Below are positions 1-8,352 of a DNA stretch of 64,000 bases, piece after piece. Made by a program: the position numbers and the translations under genes. The notes beneath the pieces are model-generated. The model ran no database searches and was not told the DNA's origin. It saw only the letters and a list, made by a program, of their open reading frames with translations. The stretch lies in the NCBI GenBank assembly GCA_002292375.1, contig DBBV01000020.1, positions 1 through 64,000 of the forward strand, written 5' to 3'. The DNA comes from Methylococcaceae bacterium UBA975 (GTDB taxonomy: Bacteria > Pseudomonadota > Gammaproteobacteria > Methylococcales > Cycloclasticaceae). Within the stretch, counting starts at the first letter, position 1. Every line of letters begins with the position of its first letter.

Positions 1-186
1 TTCAGCTTCGATCCGTTCAGCTTCAACTCGTTGGTCATCAGCATCTGTAGTCGGCTGTACCAATCTCATTGTCGGATTAGCTGACTCGTCCGTGGGCTGA
101 ACAACAAACGTAGATAACATATCATTAAGATAGCTTTCCATCGCATCATCTTGTTCTAACAATGTGTTTTTTTCGTTATTAGCCAT
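1..186 (-). CDS. CheW/ParP-like chemotaxis coupling protein, N-terminus only
   Basis: Only the first 62 codons are visible and the frame stays open to the left window edge. The ATG overlaps the last 8 bases of the ParA-like gene, so the two are probably translationally coupled. The visible part is an acidic, low-complexity N-terminus (MANNEKNTLLEQDD, then a stretch rich in Glu, Asp and Gln) with no recognisable domain yet. The family call rests on gene order: in Pseudomonas and Vibrio the motC-motD-parA run is followed by a CheW-domain protein (ParP in Vibrio) that links the ParA-like ATPase to the polar chemoreceptor array. That assignment is inference; the CheW domain would lie outside the window. 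Confidence 0.55.
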   Translation of the reverse strand, partial: MANNEKNTLLEQDDAMESYLNDMLSTFVVQPTDESANPTMRLVQPTTDADDQRVEAERIEAE

Positions 187-979
187 CGTTAGAAACCAAC
201 CGTAATTTAACTTGCTTACTTAACAATGTTTTTAATAACTCATTGTATGAAATAACCGCTTTTGATGACGGCGTCAATATCGGTGCTGGTATCCCAACCC
301 TGCTGGCCTCTCGAAGTTGCGTATCGACGGGGATATAACCTTCCCATAAGGTATCTGGGTACTGATTACGCAAAGCGTTTAAACTCGTCGTTGACGCTCT
401 TGTTCTTTTATCAAACATCGTAGGGATAATTGTATAGCTTAGTGGGCTATGACGCGTTTTTTGAATCATTGCTAACGTTTTTGTCATTCGTTCTAAGCCT
501 TTGAGTGCTAAAAACTCGGTTTGTACGGGCACAATTAAATGCTCACATGCAGCCAAGGCGTTTATCATTAGCACGCCCAGCATAGGGGGGCTATCAATGA
601 TGACGAAATCGTAAGACGACTGCAGTTTTTGTAACGTATTTGAAATAACCAGTCCAAGCCCTTTAAATTGACTGGCTTGCCGATCTAAAGTGGCTAATGC
701 AGTAGAGGCAGGGAGTAGATCCAAATTGGGAAACGACGTGTTTTGGATGTATTTAGCAGGCTCAAGCGTGCGTTTTTCTGAGCTGTCTTTAAACAAGTTA
801 TAGGCACTATGCTTTATGTTGTCAGGGTTAAGCCTAAAATAACTCGTCATAGAGCCCTGAGGGTCTATATCAACACATAACACCCGTGCGCCTTGTTTTG
901 ATAACAAGCCCGCTAGCGTTATTGCTGTAGTTGTTTTACCGACCCCACCTTTTTGATTTGAAACAGTCCAGATTTTCAT
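179..979 (-). CDS. ParA/ParC-like ATPase for polar placement of chemotaxis arrays
   Basis: A 266-residue MinD/ParA-type ATPase with the deviant Walker A motif KGGVGKTT at residues 10-17, a DIDPQGS segment (Walker A') near residue 38 and a VIIDSPP Walker B-like motif near residue 126. It sits at the end of the che-mot operon, overlapping the stop of motD by 4 bases and the next gene by 8. No parB or parS-like neighbour is present, so plasmid or chromosome partitioning is unlikely. In Vibrio and Pseudomonas the homologue at this position (ParC) forms a polar gradient and places chemotaxis clusters at the flagellated pole; I infer the same role here. Confidence 0.85.
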   Translation of the reverse strand: MKIWTVSNQKGGVGKTTTAITLAGLLSKQGARVLCVDIDPQGSMTSYFRLNPDNIKHSAYNLFKDSSEKRTLEPAKYIQNTSFPNLDLLPASTALATLDRQASQFKGLGLVISNTLQKLQSSYDFVIIDSPPMLGVLMINALAACEHLIVPVQTEFLALKGLERMTKTLAMIQKTRHSPLSYTIIPTMFDKRTRASTTSLNALRNQYPDTLWEGYIPVDTQLREASRVGIPAPILTPSSKAVISYNELLKTLLSKQVKLRLVSNDG

Positions 980-1995
980 TGATTTAAAAATTTATTAAAG
1001 CGGCTACTTCGAGCGCGTTCAAGTTTACGTTGCTTTTCTAAATCTTCTCTAGATTCAGTTACACTGTCAACGCGTGACACTGGATCATCTATCGCTTCGC
1101 TCAGTTCATTGACTGTAGTTTCAACCATACGTTGTCCATCATCAAGGTTATCGGCCGTTTTCTTTTTTTCTGTAAAACGGGAAATTGCATTTGATTGAAC
1201 AACAATCACTACACGCCTATTTCGCTCTCTTCCTTCAGCCGTTTCGTTATCCTCAATGGGGTGATATTGCCCGTAACCGACAGCTGCAAGTCGATCAGGG
1301 TCTACACCATATTTTGTAAAAAGGTGCACCACACTGGCCGCTCTTGCGGCAGATAACTCCCAGTTAGACGGGTACTCGAATGTATTGATTGGGATATTGT
1401 CGGTAAAGCCCTCTACTTGAATGGCATTATTCAGCTTTCGAATAGGTTTAGCCACCTTCCATAAAACTTGTAACGCTTCATCGGACAAGGTCGCATTACC
1501 ACTACCAAACAACATATTGCTATTGAGCTCTATTTCTACCCAGAGGTCATTTTTTTCAATCGACACCAGGTCCCTATCGATCATCGGCGACAAGGCATCC
1601 TGTAACTTATCCGCCAGCTGTGATAAGACTGCACTTTCAGCAATTTTTTGCTCCCCGTCAAGTTGACTATCCACTAATTCAGCTGCTTGAGTCGTTTGAG
1701 CATCTTGAAACAGGTCCGGTATTAAGCGATCGCCGCTATGGTCCATCATCAGTTTATCTATCAGCGCCTTGTTTTGTAAAATATCGCCAATATCGATTGC
1801 TTGCATTGTCCTTGCTTCACCCTTAAAAGCACCGTCCAAGGTATTTGACAGCACTTTATATTTACCTTGATTAACAGACGACACTGAGTACATCACAACA
1901 AAAAAAGCAAATAATAAGGTAATGAAGTCCGCATATGAAACCAACCACCTTTCATGGTTTTGATGTTCTTCGATACGTTTTTTTCGACGAGCCAC
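976..1995 (-). CDS. motD: Flagellar motor stator protein MotD (MotB family)
   Basis: A 339-residue MotB-family protein. A short basic cytoplasmic N-terminus is followed by one membrane helix near residues 19-40 containing the conserved SYADFITLLFAFF segment, whose Asp is the ion-binding residue. An OmpA-like peptidoglycan-binding domain covers about residues 150-270 (NWELSAARAASVV; ERNRRVVIVV). The C-terminal 60 residues are charged and low in complexity. It is paired with motC three bases upstream. Pseudomonas has two stator sets, MotAB and MotCD; the location beside cheB and parA matches MotCD. Sodium or proton specificity cannot be read from the sequence. Confidence 0.9.
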   Translation of the reverse strand: MARRKKRIEEHQNHERWLVSYADFITLLFAFFVVMYSVSSVNQGKYKVLSNTLDGAFKGEARTMQAIDIGDILQNKALIDKLMMDHSGDRLIPDLFQDAQTTQAAELVDSQLDGEQKIAESAVLSQLADKLQDALSPMIDRDLVSIEKNDLWVEIELNSNMLFGSGNATLSDEALQVLWKVAKPIRKLNNAIQVEGFTDNIPINTFEYPSNWELSAARAASVVHLFTKYGVDPDRLAAVGYGQYHPIEDNETAEGRERNRRVVIVVQSNAISRFTEKKKTADNLDDGQRMVETTVNELSEAIDDPVSRVDSVTESREDLEKQRKLERARSSRFNKFLNQ

Positions 1996-1998
1996 GTG

Positions 1999-2736
1999 TT
2001 ACAAGTAGCCTTGTAGTTTGATCTCAACGTTTCTTGGGTTTTCACCTTCTGCTATGGCTGTTATGCCTTCAATCATCATTTCTCGCGCTTGAGAATACGC
2101 TAGAATTTGTGATTTTAATTTAGTCGCTACCGGTATAAAAAATAAATTGGCTAGCCCAACACCATAAATAGTAGCTACAAAAGCGGTGGCAATACCTGCA
2201 CCTAACTTGCTCGGGTCGGATAAATTTTGCATTACGTGGATAAGTCCCATGACGGCACCAATAATGCCAATGGTAGGCGAGTAACCACCCATCGACTCGT
2301 ACACTTTTGCCTGTTCTAGCTGCCGTGCCTCAAGCGCCTCTAATTCTAGCATTAGAATATCTCGAATAACCTCAGGTTCTCCGCCATCGACCAATAGTTG
2401 CAGGCCTTTTTTAGCAAAGGAATCGTGTTCTTCATCAACGACTACTTCTAAACCTAATAGCCCCTCGCGCCTAGCTACCTCGCTCCAACCAATTATTTTT
2501 TCAACTATTTGTTCTAAGTCGTGTTTGGGCGGAAAAAAAACCCAGACAAATATCCTTAATGAGCCCAAGTAAACCTTTAAAGGAGACTGCAACAGAGCAG
2601 CACCTAACGTTCCACCGATGACTATTAGCGCGGCAGGCCCATTCATTAATGCACTAAGGTGGCCACCTTCCAAAACATTGCCGCCTAAAATCGCGCCAAA
2701 ACCAACAATGACACCTAGTATAGTTAAGATATCCAA
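1999..2736 (-). CDS. motC: Flagellar motor stator protein MotC (MotA family)
   Basis: A 245-residue MotA/TolQ/ExbB-family protein with four membrane segments: two near the N-terminus (residues 1-50) and two around residues 150-205 (GIIGAVMGLIHVM; GIATAFVATIYGVGLANL). The large cytoplasmic loop between them carries the charged residues that contact FliG. It forms the ion-conducting stator with the adjacent MotD. The gene starts one base after the cheB stop region in the same operon, between cheB and motD, the usual motCD position in polar flagellates. Confidence 0.92.
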   Translation of the reverse strand: MDILTILGVIVGFGAILGGNVLEGGHLSALMNGPAALIVIGGTLGAALLQSPLKVYLGSLRIFVWVFFPPKHDLEQIVEKIIGWSEVARREGLLGLEVVVDEEHDSFAKKGLQLLVDGGEPEVIRDILMLELEALEARQLEQAKVYESMGGYSPTIGIIGAVMGLIHVMQNLSDPSKLGAGIATAFVATIYGVGLANLFFIPVATKLKSQILAYSQAREMMIEGITAIAEGENPRNVEIKLQGYL

Positions 2737-2737
2737 G

Positions 2738-3319
2738 CTATAACTCCCTCAATTTTAAACACATTTCATCTAAAGAAAGCTTTTGATCCACAACACCTGA
2801 TAACAGGGCAGATTTAGGCATACCAAATACAGCACAACTTTTTTCTTCTTGAACCCAAACATGAGCACCTTGTTTTTTTAACTCTATCGCCCCTGCTGTC
2901 CCATCATCACCGATACCCGTCAGAATGATGGCCAAGATCTTCACATCTACTAGCGAGGCTGCCGAATTAAATAGGGCATTAACCGAAGGACATACATCAT
3001 TGGTATTGATTGGCTTGTCATAGGCTGTAATCATTTGATGATCATTTAAACAAATTTGCAAACATTTATCACCTGCCGAAACATAAACGACACCCGCGGT
3101 GAGAAGCTCACCTTTATCGGCTTTTTTTACCTGCAATGCGCAGACGTTATCCAATTGTTTAACGAAATTTGATATGAAGCTGTCCGGCATATGTTGAGTA
3201 ATAACAATTGGACACGGATAATCTTCAGGTAAGCCCGATAAAATGCACAATAATGCCTGAGGTCCACCCGTTGATGCGCCAATCAAAATAAGATCCGGGC
3301 GACTATTTACCCTATTCAT
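2738..3319 (-). CDS. cheB: CheB-type methylesterase catalytic domain without a receiver domain
   Basis: A 193-residue protein that is only the CheB methylesterase domain, which demethylates and deamidates chemoreceptor glutamates. The catalytic triad is visible: Ser16 in GASTGG, His43 in TQHMP and Asp138 in GIGDDG. Typical CheB proteins are about 350 residues with an N-terminal response-regulator domain; here that domain is absent. Only 72 bases separate the start from cheA, and I see no receiver-like sequence there in any frame. Activity therefore cannot be switched by CheA phosphorylation in the usual way. Position between cheA and motC is the normal cheB site. It could be constitutive or controlled by a separate regulator. 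Confidence 0.85.
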   Translation of the reverse strand: MNRVNSRPDLILIGASTGGPQALLCILSGLPEDYPCPIVITQHMPDSFISNFVKQLDNVCALQVKKADKGELLTAGVVYVSAGDKCLQICLNDHQMITAYDKPINTNDVCPSVNALFNSAASLVDVKILAIILTGIGDDGTAGAIELKKQGAHVWVQEEKSCAVFGMPKSALLSGVVDQKLSLDEMCLKLREL

Positions 3320-3391
3320 AGCTATTTATTATTATTAATATCATCTTATTCTAGCTGTTTTGATGATAACTACGAACTTTTTATTAGTGAT

Positions 3392-5479
3392 TTATGTATA
3401 GCGTTTTAACATGCTCGGAATATCTAAAATAATGGCAATCCCACCATCTCCTGTAATTGTTGCGCCTGCCAAGCCTTCGACTTGCGTTAATAAAGCGCCT
3501 AAAGGTTTGATAACCACTTCTTCTTGACCAAGCAGCTGGTCAACCACAAAACCAATGTGTTGATGCCCAGCACTCACCACAACAACGTGTTGATGCTGTT
3601 CTTCTTCCTCTTTACTTTTCTGGTAATTTGGAATTAACCATTCATTTAAATAATACAGCGGTACCGCCTTACCTCTAACCAACACCACCAATTCACCATT
3701 AATTAAATTAGTATTGGATAAATCAAGGCTTAGGATTTCTACTACGCTAGATAATGGCAAGGCAAAAACTTGTTCCGACAGCTTGACCATAAGAGTCGAC
3801 ATAATAGCCAGCGTTAACGGCAGTTTAATAATTATTTTACTACCCACACCCAATTCGGATTCAACGTGAACAGTACCATTCATTCCTGAGATACGTGTTT
3901 TCACTACGTCCATACCGACACCACGACCCGACACGTCTGATATTTCAGTTTTAGTTGAAAACCCAGCCGCAAAGATCAGGTTGTAGCACTCTAGATCGGT
4001 TAACCTTGATGCCGCCTCTTCGTCCATCATGCCTTTACTAACCGCACTATTCCTTAAGACATTAGCATCCATTCCCTTACCATTATCTTCAATGGTTAAT
4101 AGAATGTGATCACCTTCTTGAAAAGCACTTAAAACCACTAAGCCTTCCTCCGGTTTGCCCGCGGCCAACCTTTCTTGCGGTGTTTCTATGCCATGATCTA
4201 CCGCATTTCTCACTAAATGCACTAAAGGATCGGACAATGCCTCAACTAAGTTTTTGTCTAAATCGGTCTCTTCCCCGACTAATTCTAGCGATATCTTTTT
4301 ATTCAGGCCACGCGCTAAATCACGAACAACACGTGGAAAACGGCCAAAAACCTTTTTAATCGGTTGCATGCGTGTTTTCATCACCGCCAACTGTAGATCG
4401 GCTGTCACAATATCGAGGTTAGAAATAGCCTTGGTCATTTCGTCTTCTTCATGGCCTGCTCGTAGCTTGGTTAATCTATTTCTAACCAATACTAATTCAC
4501 CCACCATATTCATTATTTCATCAAGCCGTTTTGTATCCACACGAACAGAGGTTTCGGCTACTTGCTTAGCGGGCGCTTTAGTGTCCTTTTCTAAAACGGG
4601 CTTCGGCGCGTCCATAACCTTGCTCTTGATGGGGTCCGTTATATCAGCTTTTTGTTTTTCAACAGTCTGAGTAACTGCCTGTGGTGTTGGCCCTTTAGGT
4701 ACCTCTGTTGTCGCCGCTTTGGGAGCTTGTCCTTTGCCATGCAGTTCATCCAGCAGTTGTTCGAATTCTGCTTCGCTAATATCGTCTGCAGCGGCTTTTT
4801 CATCATCCACATTGTCAACACCTACCTGTATTGAAGGTGCGTTATTTTTACCATGCAATTCATCGAGCAGTTGTTCGAACTCTTCTTCAGTAATATCATC
4901 TGAGTCAGGTTGGCTTTCTGTTTTAGCCGCGGTTGTTTGGCCCTCTTGCGAAGCGGACTTTAGCATCGCTTCAAATTCTTGCTGCACTTCATCGCTTACC
5001 GATTCTTCTTCAACTACCGATGCTTGTTCTTGCATAGGCTCTACGGGTTGTCCCTGTGCGTCTGGTTCATTAACCGGAGTCGCTCCAGTTGCGGGTAGTT
5101 TAAAAGCGGCGATTTCAGCTATCAAATCTTGTGCAGCAGGCTCAGGTTCTTCACCCTCACGTACCTTGCTGAACATTTCATTGACCACGTCCAAGGCCCT
5201 TAAAATACTATCCATTAGCGCCGCATCAGCTACACGCCCACCATTTCTTAAAATATCGAAAACGTCTTCGGCAATATGACAAATATCGACTAAAGGATCT
5301 AATGATAAAAAGCCAGCACCACCTTTAATTGTATGAAACCCTCTAAATATCGAATTAAGTAATTCCACATCATCAGGCGATCGCTCTAATGCGATCAACT
5401 CATCGTTGAGTTGCTCAAGAATCTCACCTGCTTCGACTAAAAAGTCTTGCAATATTTCATCATCTAAATCAATAGCCAT
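3392..5479 (-). CDS. cheA: Chemotaxis histidine kinase CheA
   Basis: A 695-residue CheA. The HPt domain at the N-terminus has phospho-acceptor His49 in FHTIKGGAGF. An acidic linker (about residues 130-290) holds two near-identical copies of the motif EFEQLLDELHGK, about 40 residues apart. Then follow the dimerisation helices (DEIMNMVGELVLVRNRL), the ATPase domain with N box (HLVRNAVDHGIE), G1 (DNGKGMD) and G2 (GRGVGMDVV) motifs, and a C-terminal CheW-like P5 domain. It phosphorylates CheY, and here lies between cheZ and a receiver-less cheB. The repeated linker motif resembles sequence between HPt and kinase domains of Pseudomonas CheA; its partner is not evident. Confidence 0.95.
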   Translation of the reverse strand: MAIDLDDEILQDFLVEAGEILEQLNDELIALERSPDDVELLNSIFRGFHTIKGGAGFLSLDPLVDICHIAEDVFDILRNGGRVADAALMDSILRALDVVNEMFSKVREGEEPEPAAQDLIAEIAAFKLPATGATPVNEPDAQGQPVEPMQEQASVVEEESVSDEVQQEFEAMLKSASQEGQTTAAKTESQPDSDDITEEEFEQLLDELHGKNNAPSIQVGVDNVDDEKAAADDISEAEFEQLLDELHGKGQAPKAATTEVPKGPTPQAVTQTVEKQKADITDPIKSKVMDAPKPVLEKDTKAPAKQVAETSVRVDTKRLDEIMNMVGELVLVRNRLTKLRAGHEEDEMTKAISNLDIVTADLQLAVMKTRMQPIKKVFGRFPRVVRDLARGLNKKISLELVGEETDLDKNLVEALSDPLVHLVRNAVDHGIETPQERLAAGKPEEGLVVLSAFQEGDHILLTIEDNGKGMDANVLRNSAVSKGMMDEEAASRLTDLECYNLIFAAGFSTKTEISDVSGRGVGMDVVKTRISGMNGTVHVESELGVGSKIIIKLPLTLAIMSTLMVKLSEQVFALPLSSVVEILSLDLSNTNLINGELVVLVRGKAVPLYYLNEWLIPNYQKSKEEEEQHQHVVVVSAGHQHIGFVVDQLLGQEEVVIKPLGALLTQVEGLAGATITGDGGIAIILDIPSMLKRYT

Positions 5480-5488
5480 TATTGTTCC

Positions 5489-6253
5489 CTAAAACCCTAA
5501 ACTTGATAAAAGATCATCTACTTCATCTTGACTATTAACCGCGCCTTGAACGTCAATCCCAGGAACAAGAGGGCCATCTAACTGCCCTTTTTCTTGCGCC
5601 TTAGATTCGGCTACCTTGGGTTGCGGTGTGCCTGCGATTCTTATTAGGTCTACCAAACTGTTTTCTACGTCCTGAACCAATGTAATCACTTTTTTGATGA
5701 TTTGACCGGTCAAATCTTGGAAACTTTGCGCCAACACAATATCATTCGCTTTATCGTGCACAAACTTTGTGTTTCTACAGGATTCATCTAAGTAGCTTGT
5801 AATTTCAGCCGACATTATTTTGAATTCGTCGAGCGACAGTTCACGACCCAAAAATTTATGCCAGTTTTTTGACAGCCTCTCAGATTTTTGTTGCATTTCA
5901 TCTGTGACAGGAAGTATCTCATCGATAGCGTTCAAGGTTTTATTGGCCGCCTCGTCCGTCATTTTTATCACATAATTTAATCGCTCTTTTGCATCTGGGA
6001 TGCCTTTGTCGGTAATATCATTTAATTGAGAGTCCAACGCAAATGACGCTAAATTATCGTGTAACTGGCGCGTTAACTGGCCCACTTCTCTAAATAAGCT
6101 TCTCTCCCTCTCAAGGGTAATTGAACTCAATACCTCACCTGTTGCTGCATCATCATTATTTTCAATATTTGCCACTAATTGCTTCGCTTTTTCTAAAAGC
6201 TCCAATCTATCTCGTTCATTTTGCATCATAGCCCCCTTGTGACTTGCGCACAT
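5489..6253 (-). CDS. cheZ: Protein phosphatase CheZ
   Basis: A 254-residue CheZ that dephosphorylates CheY-P. The long helical hairpin (about residues 30-190) includes the phosphatase segment LAQSFQDLTGQIIKKV with the catalytic Gln in QDLTGQ. The extreme C-terminus, DEVDDLLSSLGF, is the amphipathic CheY-binding peptide. The first ATG overlaps the cheY stop as TAATG, which favours translational coupling. A second possible start is the ATG-ATG pair at 6229/6226, which follows a strong AAGGGGG Shine-Dalgarno sequence, so the first 8-9 residues may not be translated. Confidence 0.92.
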   Translation of the reverse strand: MCASHKGAMMQNERDRLELLEKAKQLVANIENNDDAATGEVLSSITLERERSLFREVGQLTRQLHDNLASFALDSQLNDITDKGIPDAKERLNYVIKMTDEAANKTLNAIDEILPVTDEMQQKSERLSKNWHKFLGRELSLDEFKIMSAEITSYLDESCRNTKFVHDKANDIVLAQSFQDLTGQIIKKVITLVQDVENSLVDLIRIAGTPQPKVAESKAQEKGQLDGPLVPGIDVQGAVNSQDEVDDLLSSLGF

Positions 6254-6639
6254 TAACCTGCACTACGTGCAAAAATTTTGTCTATTTTCTCTTTCAGTGT
6301 CGCTGCAGTAAACGGCTTAATAATGTATCCATTAACCCCTGCTTGAGCTGCTTCTATAATTTGTTCACGTTTAGACTCAGCGGTTACCAAAAGCACCGGC
6401 ATAGCGGCTGTTTCAGGATTTGATCGCACCATTTTCAATAAGTCGATACCTGTCATACCTGGCATATTCCAATCCGTTACTAAAAAATCATAATGCCCAG
6501 ACTTTAGTTTTGGCCACGCGGTTTGCCCATCATCAGCCTCATCTAAATTAGTAAAGCCCAACTCTCGCAACAGGTTTTCTACTATCCTTCTCATAGTAGA
6601 AAAATCATCTACTACGAGAATCTTCATATTCTTATCCAA
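6253..6639 (-). CDS. cheY: Chemotaxis response regulator CheY
   Basis: A 128-residue single-domain receiver. The acidic pocket is Asp11-Asp12, the phosphorylation site Asp56 in VTDWNMP, the switch Thr85 in VTAES and the conserved Lys107 in IIKPF. Phosphorylated by CheA, it binds the FliM N-terminus to change flagellar rotation. The start appears to be TTG at 6639, eight bases after a TAGGAG ribosome-binding site; the ATG four codons later has no such site. A sigma28-type promoter lies about 40 bases upstream, so cheY begins a transcription unit that includes cheZ and cheA. Confidence 0.95.
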   Translation of the reverse strand: MDKNMKILVVDDFSTMRRIVENLLRELGFTNLDEADDGQTAWPKLKSGHYDFLVTDWNMPGMTGIDLLKMVRSNPETAAMPVLLVTAESKREQIIEAAQAGVNGYIIKPFTAATLKEKIDKIFARSAG

Positions 6640-6677
6640 TGGAAATACTCCTAACTATGTTAAACTTGATTACCGAA

Positions 6678-6704
6678 CTATCGGCCACCATGCGAACAAG
6701 TTTA
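6678..6704 (-). promoter_or_regulatory. Sigma28 (FliA) promoter before cheY
   Basis: On the minus strand TAAA, a 15-base spacer and GCCGATAG match the flagellar sigma28 consensus TAAA-N15-GCCGATAA with one mismatch. The -10 box ends about 38 bases before the cheY start codon. It lies directly downstream of fliA, so FliA would drive the chemotaxis half of the cluster. Confidence 0.8.
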
Positions 6705-6742
6705 GTCAATATTTTAGAAATACTTTACTAAAGTTATATTTT

Positions 6743-7456
6743 TTATTCTGACGGTGCGAAATCAAGTAAACGCGATTTTAAGCGAAGCATTGCTTGATTG
6801 TTTATTTGGCAAACCCGAGACTCACTAACGCCTAAAACCTTACCGATTTCCTTAAGGTTTAATTCATCGTCATAATAAAGTGATACAACCATTCGCTCAC
6901 GCTCTGGCAGGCTTGAAATGGCATCGACTAAGGCTGATTTAAAGTCTACGTCATTGAGGTTGTCTACTATATTTTCTGATGAAGTTTGCCCATCGTCATC
7001 ATCCATCTCGTCCGTACTAAATAGTCTACAACAGCTGCTGTCTTGCAATATTTTATGATACTCATCCAGCGTAACCTCAAGCATTTCAGCAATTTCCGTA
7101 TCACGCGCATCACGGCCTGTTGCTTGCTCGATCTGCCGCATGACTTTGGCAATATGACGCGCCTTTCTATGCACTGATCGTGGCGTCCAATCAGTACGCC
7201 TGACGTCATCTAACATCGCCCCCCGTATGCGAATTCCTGCATAGGTAGCAAAGCTTGCGCCGTGTGTATCACTGTAATTATTTGAGGCTTCTAATAGGCC
7301 CAACATACCCGACTGAATTAGATCCTCTACCAACACCGTATCGGGCAATCGGGCTAGTAGGTGATAAGCTATACGCTTAACAAGTGGCGCATGCGTAGCG
7401 ACCAGTTCCCCGGCACTTTTTGCCTGCAGGTTGGTATACATCGCAATGCCGTTCAC
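6743..7456 (-). CDS. fliA: Flagellar sigma factor FliA (sigma28)
   Basis: A 237-residue sigma28. Region 2 contains LVEDLIQSGMLGLLEA and FATYAGIRIRGAMLDDVR; region 3 follows, and region 4 contains LPERERMVVSLYYDDELNLKE and the helix-turn-helix VLGVSESRVCQI. It directs RNA polymerase to late flagellar and chemotaxis promoters and is inhibited by FlgM, which is not in the window. The start overlaps the fleN stop by 4 bases. An internal ATG at codon 6 is an alternative start. Confidence 0.95.
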   Translation of the reverse strand: MNGIAMYTNLQAKSAGELVATHAPLVKRIAYHLLARLPDTVLVEDLIQSGMLGLLEASNNYSDTHGASFATYAGIRIRGAMLDDVRRTDWTPRSVHRKARHIAKVMRQIEQATGRDARDTEIAEMLEVTLDEYHKILQDSSCCRLFSTDEMDDDDGQTSSENIVDNLNDVDFKSALVDAISSLPERERMVVSLYYDDELNLKEIGKVLGVSESRVCQINNQAMLRLKSRLLDFAPSE

Positions 7457-8352
7457 CCGGTAGACTCTCCTAATTGACTAGACTGTATCAGTCGTTCGAC
7501 AAAAAACTCTAAATACCCGCCTGCACCACGTTGGATTGGCCAATTATCAATTGTTTTTGCCAAGCTTTTAATCGCTTGTGAAGATGGGCTGTTAGGCATT
7601 AACTCTACCACGGCTTGTTGCTTTTGCACGGACTTACGAAGACTTTTATCGAAGGGCACCGCGCCTGTAAAGTACAAAGCAACATCCAAGTACTGGTCAG
7701 TGACTTTACAGAGTTTTGAATACAGTGTTTTACCGTGCTGTAATGACTCCACCATGTTAGTAATAATGTGAAAACGGTTTAAACCATGATCTCGGTTTAA
7801 TAATTTTATCAGGGCATAGGCATCTGTTAATGAGGTAGGCTCATCACAAACTACAATCAATACCTCTTGGCAAGCCCGAGCAAAATTAATGACACCACCA
7901 TGAATACCCGCTGCCGTATCGACTAATAAGATGTCAATATCGTGCTCGAACTCACTGAACGCATTGATAATCCCAGCTTGCTCCATGGTGCCGATTTCTG
8001 CCATATGCTGTACCCCAGAAGAGGCAGGAACTACCTTTAACCCATGCGGCCCTTCAACCACAATGTCAGCCAGTGACTTTTCGCCACTCAGTACGTGCGT
8101 CAAATTATAGCTAGGATGCAGGCCTAATAAAATATCGACATTGGCCAAGCCCATATCAGCATCTAACAGCGCCACTTTACGACCTAATTTACACAAAGAA
8201 ACACCCAAGTTAACCGACAAGTTGGTTTTTCCCACCCCGCCTTTGCCGCTGGCAATTGCGATAACTCTGACTGGTTTATTATTTGTCATTCTTCGTATTC
8301 CAGATGCTTGATCTAGCCCTTCTTTAAACATTCGCATGTGACGTCGACCCAT
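7453..8352 (-). CDS. fleN: Flagellar number regulator FleN/FlhG
   Basis: A 299-residue MinD-family ATPase with the deviant Walker A KGGVGKT at residues 37-43, the switch LLDADMGLANVD and Walker B-like ILLVDTAAG. FleN/FlhG limits polar flagella to one by antagonising FlhF and the FleQ/FlrA activator. The gene overlaps the end of flhF by 29 bases and the start of fliA by 4. A start at Met6 (8337) is possible and would shorten the overlap to 14 bases. Confidence 0.92.
   Translation of the reverse strand: MGRRHMRMFKEGLDQASGIRRMTNNKPVRVIAIASGKGGVGKTNLSVNLGVSLCKLGRKVALLDADMGLANVDILLGLHPSYNLTHVLSGEKSLADIVVEGPHGLKVVPASSGVQHMAEIGTMEQAGIINAFSEFEHDIDILLVDTAAGIHGGVINFARACQEVLIVVCDEPTSLTDAYALIKLLNRDHGLNRFHIITNMVESLQHGKTLYSKLCKVTDQYLDVALYFTGAVPFDKSLRKSVQKQQAVVELMPNSPSSQAIKSLAKTIDNWPIQRGAGGYLEFFVERLIQSSQLGESTG

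Noticed and set aside
4719..5279. A 186-codon plus-strand ORF rich in Ser and Cys
   Set aside because: It is the antisense shadow of the acidic CheA linker.
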